NCBI RefSeq assembly: GCF_000316575.1
Contig: NC_019682.1
Location: 6,497,501-6,561,500, forward strand
Direction: 5' to 3'
DNA length: 64,000 nucleotides
Source of the DNA: Calothrix sp. PCC 7507
Lineage (GTDB): Bacteria; Cyanobacteriota; Cyanobacteriia; Cyanobacteriales; Nostocaceae
Below, piece by piece: positions 27,964-37,104 of this stretch. Below the pieces are notes generated by a model. That model had not been told where the DNA came from. It ran no database searches and was given only the letters and a program-made list of their open reading frames with translations. The translations under genes and the position numbers were made by a program. Position 1 is the first letter of the stretch. Each line of letters starts with the position of its first letter.

Positions 27964-28077
27964 TGAGCATAGATGAATCTGCTTCCTCTTGAAATAAATC
28001 AAGAGAATACAGGTTGGCATTGTTGGAGCGATCGCTAGGCTTTCCCTCAAAACTCAAAGGCGCTCATACTCAAACCT

Positions 28078-29355
28078 TTATTCCATTGCTTTGATTTGCT
28101 TATTCGCTTCATTCTGTGCCTTCACCATTGCCTGCTTTAATGGTTGTTGCCCCAATAAGGCGCTAATGAATTGGTTATCAAAGTTGTTGACAATTGCCCC
28201 TGGATACTTACCAACTTGCCAGGGCATGGCATAATCAACACCAGCCACAAAAGGCGATCGCAACGGATCTCGATCATAACCCAATTTCTCAGCTACTGAT
28301 TTACGTGTTGGCAGTGCAAACCCTGTTCCTGTCCACTTCTCCATCCCTACTTTACCTGTGAGATAGGAAATCAGTTCCCAGGCTTCGGCTTTATGTTTTG
28401 CTTGTTTATTCATCACGTAGGCAACGGTAAACACCATAGTACCTTTTTTATCGTTAATTGCAGGTATTTCTGCGGTAGCAAACTCCAACTTAGGAAAAGT
28501 TTCTGTCAGATAGGGAATTGCCCAATTGCCCTCAATTACCATTGCTACCTTGCTTTGACCAAACATTTCACTACCCGAACTTGTCCCCACATCAGATTTT
28601 TGGACAGAGGAGCGGTCTTTTTGATACTGATTTACCACCAACTGCAATCCCTGTAAACCTACCTCACTGGCAAAGGTAGCATCACCATTTTGGTCAACGA
28701 TTTGCCCACCAAAAGCTTTAATTTTGTAAGCTTGACGCGCTAATTCTGGAACTACTCCCAAGCCATATCTATTGAGTTTACCTGTTAGCTGCTGGGAGTA
28801 GGCGCGTAATTCATCCCAAGTTGTCGGCGGATTTGTTAACCCTGCTGTAGCAAAGGCTTTTTTGTTATAAAACAGGGACAGAGTAGAATAGTCTTTGGGG
28901 AGACCATAAATTTGGTTTTCATACTTGAAGCTATTGAGTAAGTTCGCCTCAAAGTCTGCTAAGTCGAATTCGGGAGCAATATATCTATCTAGCGGTTCCA
29001 AGACATTCTGACTCATCAAAAAAGGAGCTTCCAGAGCATCCAGATAGAAGACATCGGGGGCTGCTTCTCCTACCAAGCGGGTTTTCAGCACATCCATGTA
29101 TTGGTCGGAAATGACTTCATATTTGACTTTAATCTTGGGGTGCTGTGCTTCAAAGTCTTGTAAAACCTGCTTCAAGAGTTTTTGCTCCACAAGATTACCT
29201 CCCCAGCCACTGAGTTTAATGGTAGTTGCGGTTGAGGGTGCGCTGGTTAGCTGTAGATCGTGGTAAGCAATAAAAAAGAGTGCGATCGCAACTACCAGTA
29301 ACAAAAAGTTAAACAATTTGCGCTTGTTCACATTTTTAGGGGTGGGATTCCCCAT
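28078..29355 (-). CDS. Extracellular sugar-binding protein of ABC transporter
   Basis: The 425-residue protein is a CUT1-type solute-binding protein. It has an N-terminal anchor/signal (FNFLLLVVAIALFFIAYH), then TTIKLSGWGGNLVEQKLLKQVLQDFEAQHPKIKVKYEVI, PDVFYLDALEAPFLMSQNVLEPLDRYI, YGLPKDYSTLSLFYNKKAFATAGL and a C-terminal PGAIVNNFDNQF. No lipobox cysteine is evident, so it is likely held by the uncleaved or normal signal helix. It shares strand and class with the permeases at 24.0-25.8 kb and is presumably their partner, although two unrelated genes now lie between. Confidence 0.85.
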   Translation of the reverse strand: MGNPTPKNVNKRKLFNFLLLVVAIALFFIAYHDLQLTSAPSTATTIKLSGWGGNLVEQKLLKQVLQDFEAQHPKIKVKYEVISDQYMDVLKTRLVGEAAPDVFYLDALEAPFLMSQNVLEPLDRYIAPEFDLADFEANLLNSFKYENQIYGLPKDYSTLSLFYNKKAFATAGLTNPPTTWDELRAYSQQLTGKLNRYGLGVVPELARQAYKIKAFGGQIVDQNGDATFASEVGLQGLQLVVNQYQKDRSSVQKSDVGTSSGSEMFGQSKVAMVIEGNWAIPYLTETFPKLEFATAEIPAINDKKGTMVFTVAYVMNKQAKHKAEAWELISYLTGKVGMEKWTGTGFALPTRKSVAEKLGYDRDPLRSPFVAGVDYAMPWQVGKYPGAIVNNFDNQFISALLGQQPLKQAMVKAQNEANKQIKAME

Positions 29356-29968
29356 CCTTCATGACAATTTGAATGTCGCGATCGTTAATTGAGTAGGTAT
29401 TATAATACCTATTTTGTATGAAGATGCACATAATAATACCCCCCTGTAGTCCCCCCTTACCAAGGGGGGACGGCGATAGCCGGGGGGTGAATTATATGCA
29501 GCTTCACAAAGAAACGGTATAACGATATTTTATATTAGACATCTTATAAAAGTCGATATAGCGGTTTTCATATGAGTGAAATACAGTTTTAAATCGCAAA
29601 ACCCTTAGGGGCAGGGTTTTCCCGCCCTCGATTGTATTGCATCCAAACGAGAAACGCTATATTGTTTCAATTAATAACGTTTTTATGCAAGACATCGCTC
29701 CACTGCATAAAAAAAAGCTCTGCATACCTATCAAGTGAGTGAAAGGTAATTTACAACCAACAACATTCACTTTATTCGGGAGACTTAATACCATTTGGGA
29801 TTTTAGACTTTCCTGCGGAACGCTGTTCGCGAACGTCGTGAGCGGCACTTCTACAACGCTCACGACGAAGTCAGTTAAACGATTTTGGATTAGGAATCGC
29901 CTTCTGTATCTGGCTTATGTGAAGCTATCTGTCGCATTCATTTTTCAAATTGGTATAACTTACGCACA
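29356..29968. other. Intergenic region rich in palindromes
   Basis: No gene is supported. The stretch contains a CCCCCCTTACCAAGGGGGG hairpin near 29452-29470, the ATAGCGG-type element at 29558-29660, and a third composite near 29812-29870 (CGCTGTTCGCGAACG with GTCGTGAGCG / CGCTCACGAC). The short ORF at 29739-29972 overlaps these and is rejected. Confidence 0.5.
29558..29660. repeat. Palindromic element with ATAGCGGTTTTC / GAGAAACGCTAT ends
   Basis: The ends are near-perfect inverted repeats related to the 26.0 kb copy. The interior holds GGCAGGGTTTTCCCGCCCTCG and TGTATTGCATCCAAACGAG. The length of about 103 bases against 70 at 26.0 kb shows that the family varies by internal insertion or deletion. 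Confidence 0.7.
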
Positions 29969-30841
29969 ATGAAAAAAATTATCTCCTTACTTCTTTTTTC
30001 TGCGATGAGTACAACATGGCTAGGTGTAGAAAGTCTATTTTTACCAAAACCTGCAAGTGCTTGTATCTTGTTCTTACCCTGTCTCAACACATCGGGTACT
30101 GGTGCTAGTAATCAAGACTCAAACAATGGAGGTTCATCTGGTTTCGTGGCACAAATCAAGGCGGAAACTCCCTGTAACCAGACAATTAAACTCCAGTTAG
30201 ACAAGAGCCTTGATGCTACTTTTAAGTTTAGTTCTAACCTACCAGGACAACACCAAATTCAGTTTTCTCAAAACAACGGTAACACCTGGGAAAATTCAGG
30301 CGGTAGTGTTAATTCTGGAGCAGTAAAAGTAAATCTTTTGCAGCTAATTAATGTTTCTAAAAATTGGCAGTGGCGGGTAGCTCAGGGAAAGAAAATTAGC
30401 AACGTGTGTAATTTTAGTTTGGAAAGCGGAACAGTTGTACCAGCACCAGTGCTGATATCTCCTAGCAATCAGCAGTCTTTGGTTTTTCAATATGGCACGG
30501 ACAAACTCACCTTTAATTTACAACCAGGGATAGGTTCATCAGCAAAATATTTTGATACCGAGTTTCAATATTACACTAATGGTTATTGGAAAAGTGCCAA
30601 TATTGGCATCACAACACTCAAGCAACCCACCTCTGTTTTAGTCGGTTCGCTAATTAATACATCCATGACTTGGCGCTGGCGGGCGCGGACTCAAGCAGGT
30701 AATTTGTTTCAACCTCTATGGTCAGATTGGGCTGAATTTAAGCTTATCAAGAGTGGGAACTATTCTGAAACTCCCATAGCACCTTTTCCTCCTGGTAGTA
30801 AGAACAGCGGTTCTCAGTTGAGAGTCATTCCCAATTTTTGA
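29969..30841 (+). CDS. Secreted protein with two beta-sandwich repeats
   Basis: This 290-residue protein has a signal peptide (IISLLLFSAMSTTWLGVESLFLPKPASA). Two similar modules follow: QIQFSQNNGNTWENSGGSVNSG...NVSKNWQWRVAQGKKISNVCNFSLESG, and FDTEFQYYTNGYWKSANIGITT...INTSMTWRWRARTQAGNLFQPLWSDWAEFKL. Both have the W-x-W-R-x pattern of fibronectin type III-like or Ig-like sandwiches. The PAPVLISPSNQQSL linker is typical of such repeats. No enzymatic motif is seen. Exported or surface role inferred. The next gene is convergent. Confidence 0.65.
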   Translation: MKKIISLLLFSAMSTTWLGVESLFLPKPASACILFLPCLNTSGTGASNQDSNNGGSSGFVAQIKAETPCNQTIKLQLDKSLDATFKFSSNLPGQHQIQFSQNNGNTWENSGGSVNSGAVKVNLLQLINVSKNWQWRVAQGKKISNVCNFSLESGTVVPAPVLISPSNQQSLVFQYGTDKLTFNLQPGIGSSAKYFDTEFQYYTNGYWKSANIGITTLKQPTSVLVGSLINTSMTWRWRARTQAGNLFQPLWSDWAEFKLIKSGNYSETPIAPFPPGSKNSGSQLRVIPNF

Positions 30842-30982
30842 CCAATCACCTGGGTATAAAGAATGGGTGAACATCATCGGTATAATTAAAATCCTGCTTG
30901 ACTAATTGTCATGCTTCTAGCAGTACGAAAGCTTAACCAAATTCATATAGGCGATACCTGCGACGGGCGTAGCCATCGCATT

Positions 30983-31396
30983 TTAATCAATGACCTGCCT
31001 TCTGGTAGATTTAATTTGTCCGCGCTTAGTTTTACTGTCAAGACGTTTTTTTTGAGAGCTGCGAGTTGGTTTCGTCGATTTGCGTTTTTTCTTCAGTGTA
31101 ATGGCGCTTTTAACCAGTTGTTGAAGTCTATGCATTGCCTCCTCTCGGTTCTGTTCTTGGCTGCGGTGTTCTTGGGCTTTGATCACAACGACTCCCTCTT
31201 GAGTAATGCGTCGGTCGTTTAGATTCAAAAGCTGTTCTTTGTAGAAAGCGGGTAATGATGAAGCCTCAATGTCAAAGCGTAAATGGATAGCTGTAGAAAC
31301 CTTGTTGACATTTTGACCACCTGCACCTTGGGAGCGAATCGCGCTAATTTCGATTTCGCTATCGGGGATGATGATTTTGTGAGAAATTTGGAGCAT
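30983..31396 (-). CDS. arfB: Alternative ribosome-rescue factor ArfB (YaeJ)
   Basis: ArfB releases peptides from ribosomes stalled at the end of broken mRNAs. The 137-residue protein has the release-factor catalytic core with G26-G27-Q28 (IRSQGAGGQNVNKVSTAIHLRFD) but lacks stop-codon recognition domains. It ends in a basic tail (KKKRKSTKPTRSSQKKRLDSKTKRGQIKSTRRQ) that enters the empty mRNA channel. Length and layout are standard. Its start lies only 42 bases from the distal end of the CRISPR array. Confidence 0.92.
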   Translation of the reverse strand: MLQISHKIIIPDSEIEISAIRSQGAGGQNVNKVSTAIHLRFDIEASSLPAFYKEQLLNLNDRRITQEGVVVIKAQEHRSQEQNREEAMHRLQQLVKSAITLKKKRKSTKPTRSSQKKRLDSKTKRGQIKSTRRQVID

Positions 31397-31438
31397 AATT
31401 TAATATATAGCGTTATTAGTGCTACCTGCTCGCTGAAA

Positions 31439-34400
31439 GTTTCAATCCCTAATAGGGATTTAAGTTAATTGCAACTTAAAGCAGAGTTTCGTCATAAGGA
31501 TAAATCCTGTTTCAATCCCTAATAGGGATTTAAGTTAATTGCAACATTCTGTGCAATTTGATTGTTTGGGGTGTAACTGGTTTCAATCCCTAATAGGGAT
31601 TTAAGTTAATTGCAACATAGATGGTGAGTGGTTCCCGTGTGAGGGAATCATGCTGTTTCAATCCCTAATAGGGATTTAAGTTAATTGCAACTTGATAGCT
31701 TTTGTAGCGCGCTGTTGTCAGAAAAGTATCCTGTTTCAATCCCTAATAGGGATTTAAGTTAATTGCAACATAACTCTGGAGTCCAGGGATACGCCCTAAG
31801 ATTGTTTCAATCCCTAATAGGGATTTAAGTTAATTGCAACATATTGGAGTTTGCGCGATCGCTGGATAACGGTTTGTTTCAATCCCTAATAGGGATTTAA
31901 GTTAATTGCAACAGGCTTAAAACATGGCTGTCACAGCAAGGAGCAATTTAAAAAGTTTCAATCCCTAATAGGGATTTAAGTTAATTGCAACAGGTGAGGT
32001 TGTATGTTGGTAAGCTGCGATATAGCGTTTCAATCCCTAATAGGGATTTAAGTTAATTGCAACTATATGAGATACTGACTTCATCCGCGCTACCTGAGGT
32101 TTCAATCCCTAATAGGGATTTAAGTTAATTGCAACAGTCCTGCTATGAGCGTTTACGCTACGTTTTATCTGTTTCAATCCCTAATAGGGATTTAAGTTAA
32201 TTGCAACTCTGCAAGACAGTTGAAAAACAGAGCGGCACCCACTATGTTTCAATCCCTAATAGGGATTTAAGTTAATTGCAACTTATAACATTCAGTAAGT
32301 GTACTGAGTGCAACAAGTATGTTTCAATCCCTAATAGGGATTTAAGTTAATTGCAACTCTTTTTCGATCCTTATCTGTGGTGTAATCTGTGTGTTTCAAT
32401 CCCTAATAGGGATTTAAGTTAATTGCAACATCTAGAGAAAGAGCTTAAGGATCTAGGGTTGGACGTTTCAATCCCTAATAGGGATTTAAGTTAATTGCAA
32501 CACAAAATGACATACTGGACTGCGGCTTGAAGATGTTTCAATCCCTAATAGGGATTTAAGTTAATTGCAACAAGAACTACTCGAAGACCTTGTTTTTTGG
32601 AAAGAAAGTTTCAATCCCTAATAGGGATTTAAGTTAATTGCAACTCTTTGCTACAAGGTAATCACAGAAGCTTACCCCGTTTCAATCCCTAATAGGGATT
32701 TAAGTTAATTGCAACTATTGAAGCTGGGTACGTTGTTGCTAACAGTGTAGTTTCAATCCCTAATAGGGATTTAAGTTAATTGCAACAATTTGATACTTTC
32801 TACTTCCCCCTTTAGTCGCCCCCCAGTTTCAATCCCTAATAGGGATTTAAGTTAATTGCAACCAGTGAATTGAGTGTGAACAACATGCACAGTATCAAGC
32901 TCAGTTTCAATCCCTAATAGGGATTTAAGTTAATTGCAACTCCAAGCGGTAGTCATCGCCCTGCAAGTATTAGTGTTTCAATCCCTAATAGGGATTTAAG
33001 TTAATTGCAACGCAGCTGCCACTAGCGGAGCAGTGCCAAGCGGGGTTTCAATCCCTAATAGGGATTTAAGTTAATTGCAACAGTATTGCTCTCGCAGCTC
33101 ATGAAAACCACCATCAGTTTCAATCCCTAATAGGGATTTAAGTTAATTGCAACTATCAGCCCAGCGGTGCCCAGGGCGAATATGCGGGGTTTCAATCCCT
33201 AATAGGGATTTAAGTTAATTGCAACTCAGTGCGTGCAGTATTGATGGCTCTTTTTTTGGTTGGTTTCAATCCCTAATAGGGATTTAAGTTAATTGCAACG
33301 ATTTTCCTGCTCTTTCGCCCAGCTTATCCAAGCGCGTTTCAATCCCTAATAGGGATTTAAGTTAATTGCAACTTAGCTTCCATTCCAGATTTATTCTGTG
33401 AATATGTTTTGCCTGTTTCAATCCCTAATAGGGATTTAAGTTAATTGCAACTCCCCTGCCTGCATCCCCTTCTTTTCACTACCAAAATGGTTTCAATCCC
33501 TAATAGGGATTTAAGTTAATTGCAACCCGTAGCTTTGTGAGCTATCGATTTGCACTAGAAGTTTCAATCCCTAATAGGGATTTAAGTTAATTGCAACCTT
33601 AAGGTATTTAAAAACATTCTGTGTACGCGTTTCAATCCCTAATAGGGATTTAAGTTAATTGCAACATGCTAATGAGTAACATGGGATATCAGTACCAAAG
33701 TTTCAATCCCTAATAGGGATTTAAGTTAATTGCAACTTTGCAACACATCTTTAAAGCTAGCCACAGATGACATGTTTCAATCCCTAATAGGGATTTAAGT
33801 TAATTGCAACGAGGAAGTCTGGGAGATTATGGCAAGGAAAAAAGTTTCAATCCCTAATAGGGATTTAAGTTAATTGCAACAATACTCAAGGTTCAACCCA
33901 AGTCTGGTAGCAACGGTTTCAATCCCTAATAGGGATTTAAGTTAATTGCAACCCCTGGCTTGCAAACTTTCTTCTTAGCAGTTGTACTGTTTCAATCCCT
34001 AATAGGGATTTAAGTTAATTGCAACCTCGCAGAGCAAGGCGAAATCACAGAAGATTTTAAAGGTTTCAATCCCTAATAGGGATTTAAGTTAATTGCAACC
34101 CTTCTATTAGCAGGTTAAGATTTATGATGGAAGTTTCAATCCCTAATAGGGATTTAAGTTAATTGCAACCTCCTTCCAGAAAACAAGGTCTTCAAGCAGT
34201 TCTTGTTTCAATCCCTAATAGGGATTTAAGTTAATTGCAACGTAATAAGATAAATTCTCTTGTCACTGCTATCTATTTAGTTTCAATCCCTAATAGGGAT
34301 TTAAGTTAATTGCAACACCTGTATGTTAAATCTGTTTCTACAGCTGCCTCAGTTTCAATCCCTAATAGGGATTTAAGTTAATTGCAACTAAGGACAACTT

Positions 34401-34466
34401 TTGCAAGCAACCTTGATGTACTTCTCCCAGTTTCAATCCCTAATAGGGATTTAAGTTAATTGCAAC
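31439..34466 (-). CRISPR. CRISPR array, 42 repeats and 41 spacers
   Basis: Forty-two copies of a 37-base repeat run from 31439 to 34466. By eye all are identical. Spacers are 31-42 bases, most 33-38. On the minus strand the repeat begins GTTGCAATTAACTT and ends CCCTATTAGGGATTGAAAC; the terminal ATTGAAAC is the usual crRNA 5' tag, so the array is read on the minus strand and the newest spacer is at 34389-34429. The CCCTATTAGGG core forms a short hairpin. The repeat class is common in Nostocales. No cas gene lies in the window, so the type (I or III) cannot be set. Confidence 0.98.
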
Positions 34467-34710
34467 CGCCAGCATCCAGAAGGCTTGGTATATTCGGTTT
34501 TCAAGGTGCAGTTTCGTCAACCTGGACATAAGATAGCTTTCGGGAGGTTGGGTTGTCAAGGTGTCCGAGTGGGAAATAAGCTCAAAAGCATTTGCAGTAA
34601 GGGTTTCAGATTTGGTGTCAACATCTTTGATAGTGGAATAGAGTTCAAAGCTAGTCAGGTAATGGTTTTGAGGCACAAAATTTGCTCCTTGCTCAAAAAC
34701 ACCTAGTGGT
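34467..34710 (-). promoter_or_regulatory. Putative CRISPR leader
   Basis: The roughly 240 bases to the right of the last repeat contain no gene and lie on the 5' side when the array is read on the minus strand. Read that way they contain CACCTAGTGTT-like, TTGACACCAAATC, AACCCTTACTGCAAATGCTT and ACCTTGAAAACCGAATA segments, blocks I associate with cyanobacterial leaders. The array promoter should be here. The other flank has only 42 bases before arfB, too short for a leader. A 78-codon open frame across this region is treated as chance. Confidence 0.65.
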
Positions 34711-34744
34711 TGACACCAAACTCAAGCAGAAAAGACGGTGGTAA

Positions 34745-34818
34745 GCGACTGCGGCATTTAAGTTGCATATTTTATTGTGTAAACCATTCACTGTTGACTG
34801 TCAACTGTCAACAAAGAA
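34745..34818. repeat. Dispersed repeat copy 1 (second copy at 54271)
   Basis: The block GCGACTGCGGCATTTAAGTT, then GCATATTTTATTGTGTAAACC and a TGACTGTCAACTGTCAACA tail, recurs at 54271-54342 with only a few changes. The tail is a TCAACTG/GTTGACAG short tandem repeat. Function unknown. Confidence 0.7.
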
Positions 34819-34822
34819 AAAT

Positions 34823-34996
34823 GATCAATGGCTTTTGGCTCAAGGAGAAGATATTGTGCCAATTCCTGGTACAAAACGCCGCACTTACTTGGAGGAGAAT
34901 ATTGCAGCTACCGAAATTATCCTGACTGAACAAGAGTTGAATCGCCTGGAAGCAGTTGCACCCAAAAATGTAGCAGCAGGCGATCGCTACCGGTAA
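34823..34996 (+). pseudogene. 3' remnant of an aldo/keto reductase gene
   Basis: The frame encodes [26 protein letters not shown] followed by [30 protein letters not shown] and a stop. This is the C-terminal NADPH-binding end of an aldo/keto reductase (PIPGTKR with the downstream LEEN and LTxxELxxLxxxAP motif). Everything upstream (barrel, catalytic Tyr/Lys) is missing, and the junction is at the TGTCAACTGTCAACA repeat. It is a degraded gene end. Confidence 0.8.
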
Positions 34997-35162
34997 CTAT
35001 GAATATAGGCGATCGCCTTAATGGAATATGGCAGAAGTTCGATAAAATCAGGCGATCGCTACCGGTAACTATGAATATAGGCGATCGCCTTAATGGAATA
35101 TGGCAGAAGTTCGATAAAATCGGGCGATCGCTACCGGTAACTATGAATATAGGCGATCGCCT
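34979..35162. repeat. 72-bp tandem repeat, about 2.5 units
   Basis: Units begin at 34979, 35051 and 35123 (GGCGATCGCTACCGGTAACT ...). Each full unit is 72 bases, and the copies are nearly identical. Every full unit contains two HIP1 GCGATCGC sites, and the first unit includes the last codons and stop of the aldo/keto reductase remnant. The period is a multiple of three, so the minus strand stays open through it, but no gene is inferred. Confidence 0.9.
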
Positions 35163-35440
35163 GTAGCGGGCATCGCCATTTTCCAAAACAACTAATCCTC
35201 CCACTCTTCATCTATTTGGGGTGCTTTGTCTTCAGATCCTCTTCCATAATTTTTCTTTTTAAAACCCAATCCCCATCCCTATTTCCCAGTTCCTTTAAAT
35301 CCTATTGCCTTATCCCAGCAACAATTATTTACGCCAAGTTACTTATCACCCTGGCGGGTACTGCCGTTATCTAGAATTTTATTGCACATTGAATTCATGG
35401 ATTGATTTCCAAATTCAATAAAAGACGGAGAAACTTTCCC

Positions 35441-36811
35441 ATGAACAATGAGCAACAACAAAAATTTGTCCAGTCTATTTATGATGGAATATTTAGTGGA
35501 TTAACTGAAGCTCCTCCTGGAGAAAAACCTATTTACGATCGCAAAAAAGTCTTTATGACTTTTGAAAAAGGCGGACGGCGGCTAAATTCTGCAGATTACA
35601 AAGATCCTTGGTCTCCAGGAAATTCTAGTGGTAGTAAAACTGCAACGATCAACTTTGCCAGACTAGCAAACGAAGCGCCTGTACTCCAGCCGATGCATAC
35701 CGTCAGTGGTGTCCGCATCTCTGATGTCTATCGCACTATCCTGAATGCTCAAATTACACCAAAACCCGTAGATCCCAAAGCACAAAAAGAATATGATGAG
35801 GCTCTTAAAGTCTTAACCACCGAGACTAAGGATGAAGAAACGGGTGAACTAGACAGAGTCAAATCGAAGCTCGTCAGAGATTACGAAGCTAACCTGACAG
35901 CCTACTCTTTAACCCTAGCTAAATATTACCAAGCCTACTTTGAGGCTATGTCAACACCGGCAGGTAGAGCCAGTTGGCCTCTGGTTGGTTCAGCAGCTAG
36001 AACACCTGTGGAAATTGCTTATAACGCTTGGCGCAGCGGAGAAGCAACTAAGGTAGAAGATGCACAAGCAACCATTGAATTCTCTTCTCGCAACCAAGTT
36101 GGTAAAGCATTTGCTGTCGCCAAACAAATGTTTGATACCTACGATAGAGAAGCGAAAGAATTGGAAGTTGGCAATGTAGACTTGAGAAGTCGTGCAATGC
36201 CCTCCGATTGGGCTTCTTCCACTGCTGCACGAGATTGGCCTACTAGATCATTCTCGTCCAGCAGCGTAGTAGTTAAGCAAGACTCTGATTTTAGTCGCGT
36301 TGGTGGCGGTGCTAGCTTCAGTTTTGGGATTTTCTCCATCGGTGGTAGTGGTAGTACCTCTAGTTCTCGCGAATCTCGCAGTGTTGAAGCCAGCAATTTG
36401 AGTGTCAGCTTCAAATACTCCCTAGTGACGTTTGATCGTCCTTGGCTGACTCAACTCCTCTTGGATTTACCCGGTTGGAATTTAGGACAGATTCCCCCTG
36501 GCAAATTCTCCAACGGTACAAGAAACAACAACGTAGGCAGTCTACCGTTGATTCCCCAAGCGTTCATTGTGACTCGCGATTTGACTGTCAAAGCTAATTG
36601 GAGCAAGAACGACATAGAAATCATCAAAAAGGCTACTAGTGGTTCTGCATCCGTTGGTATTGGGCCTTTCTCTATCGGTGGTGGTGGTGGTTCTAGTTCC
36701 AGCAGTTCCACTACGAAGTTTAACGCAGCTACGGGTGAAATCTTGGTTCCATCACTACAAATCATTGGTTGGATTAATACCATTGTGCCGTTCTGCCCAC
36801 CTAGTGCGTAA
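35441..36811 (+). CDS. Novel family protein, paralog A of three
   Basis: This 456-residue protein is of unknown family. ATG 35441 is preceded by ACGGAG; an upstream TTG is unlikely. Shared landmarks with the next two genes are: N-terminal IYDGIF, FEKGGRRLNSADYKDPWSPGN, FARLANEAPVL, the helical block YYQAYFEAMSTPAGRASWPLVGSAARTPVEIAYNAW with EATKVEDAQATIEF, AMPSDW, then VSFKYSLVTFDRPWL, LPLIPQAFIVTRDLTVKANW, and the end LQIIGWINTIVPFCPP. Two stretches alternate small and hydrophobic residues (GGGASFSFGIFSIGGSGSTSSS; SVGIGPFSIGGGGGSSSSSS). No signal peptide or enzyme motif. Role unknown; binding or membrane-interacting function is inference. Confidence 0.75.
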   Translation: MNNEQQQKFVQSIYDGIFSGLTEAPPGEKPIYDRKKVFMTFEKGGRRLNSADYKDPWSPGNSSGSKTATINFARLANEAPVLQPMHTVSGVRISDVYRTILNAQITPKPVDPKAQKEYDEALKVLTTETKDEETGELDRVKSKLVRDYEANLTAYSLTLAKYYQAYFEAMSTPAGRASWPLVGSAARTPVEIAYNAWRSGEATKVEDAQATIEFSSRNQVGKAFAVAKQMFDTYDREAKELEVGNVDLRSRAMPSDWASSTAARDWPTRSFSSSSVVVKQDSDFSRVGGGASFSFGIFSIGGSGSTSSSRESRSVEASNLSVSFKYSLVTFDRPWLTQLLLDLPGWNLGQIPPGKFSNGTRNNNVGSLPLIPQAFIVTRDLTVKANWSKNDIEIIKKATSGSASVGIGPFSIGGGGGSSSSSSTTKFNAATGEILVPSLQIIGWINTIVPFCPPSA

Positions 36812-36900
36812 TCAGTTATCAGTGACTTGTACTGAGCGTAGTCGAAGTAACAGTTAACAGTTATCAGTAAATCCCCATCAATAATCAGTGAAGAGTGAAT

Positions 36901-37032
36901 ATAGGACTCCTATTTGATTTTTGAACTATACGTAGGGGAGCCACCCTCGTGCGCGGGTTTCCCGCGTTGAGAGGAGTGGCGTTGGGCAGTGCCCACCACA
37001 TCCAGGGTTTGGTGGGCACTGCCCACCCTACA
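36901..37032 (+). repeat. Dispersed palindromic element, copy 1
   Basis: It starts ATAGGACTCCTATTTGATTT, continues through GTAGGGGAGCCACCCTCG and GCGCGGGTTTCCCGCG, and ends in a GGGCAGTGCCCACCA / TGGTGGGCACTGCCC hairpin. The 48.3 kb copy is nearly identical but inverted, and a short version lies at 38601-38655. It occupies most of the gap between paralogs A and B. Confidence 0.85.
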
Positions 37033-37053
37033 GATACTTAGTCGGGTGCAATT

Positions 37054-37100
37054 GATAACTGATAACTAATAACTAATAACTGATAACTGATAACTGATAA
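37054..37100. repeat. Heptamer tandem repeat, GATAACT/AATAACT
   Basis: Six to seven heptamer units (GATAACT or AATAACT) end four bases before the ATG of paralog B. They occupy the place where a ribosome binding site would be. Confidence 0.85.
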
Positions 37101-37104
37101 AAGT

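Noticed and set aside
30911-31222. 103-codon plus-strand ORF opposite arfB
   Set aside because: It is antisense to a clearly conserved arfB gene.
31439-34466. Plus-strand orientation of the CRISPR array
   Set aside because: The plus-strand repeat end TTGCAAC is a poorer crRNA tag than ATTGAAAC on the minus strand, and the left flank is too short for a leader.
34440-34676. 78-codon minus-strand ORF next to the CRISPR array
   Set aside because: It extends into the last repeat and the likely leader; an expressed protein here is improbable.
34917-35204. 95-codon minus-strand ORF with repeated [13 protein letters not shown]
   Set aside because: The repeats come from the 72-bp DNA tandem array whose period is a multiple of three; the frame is open only because of that.
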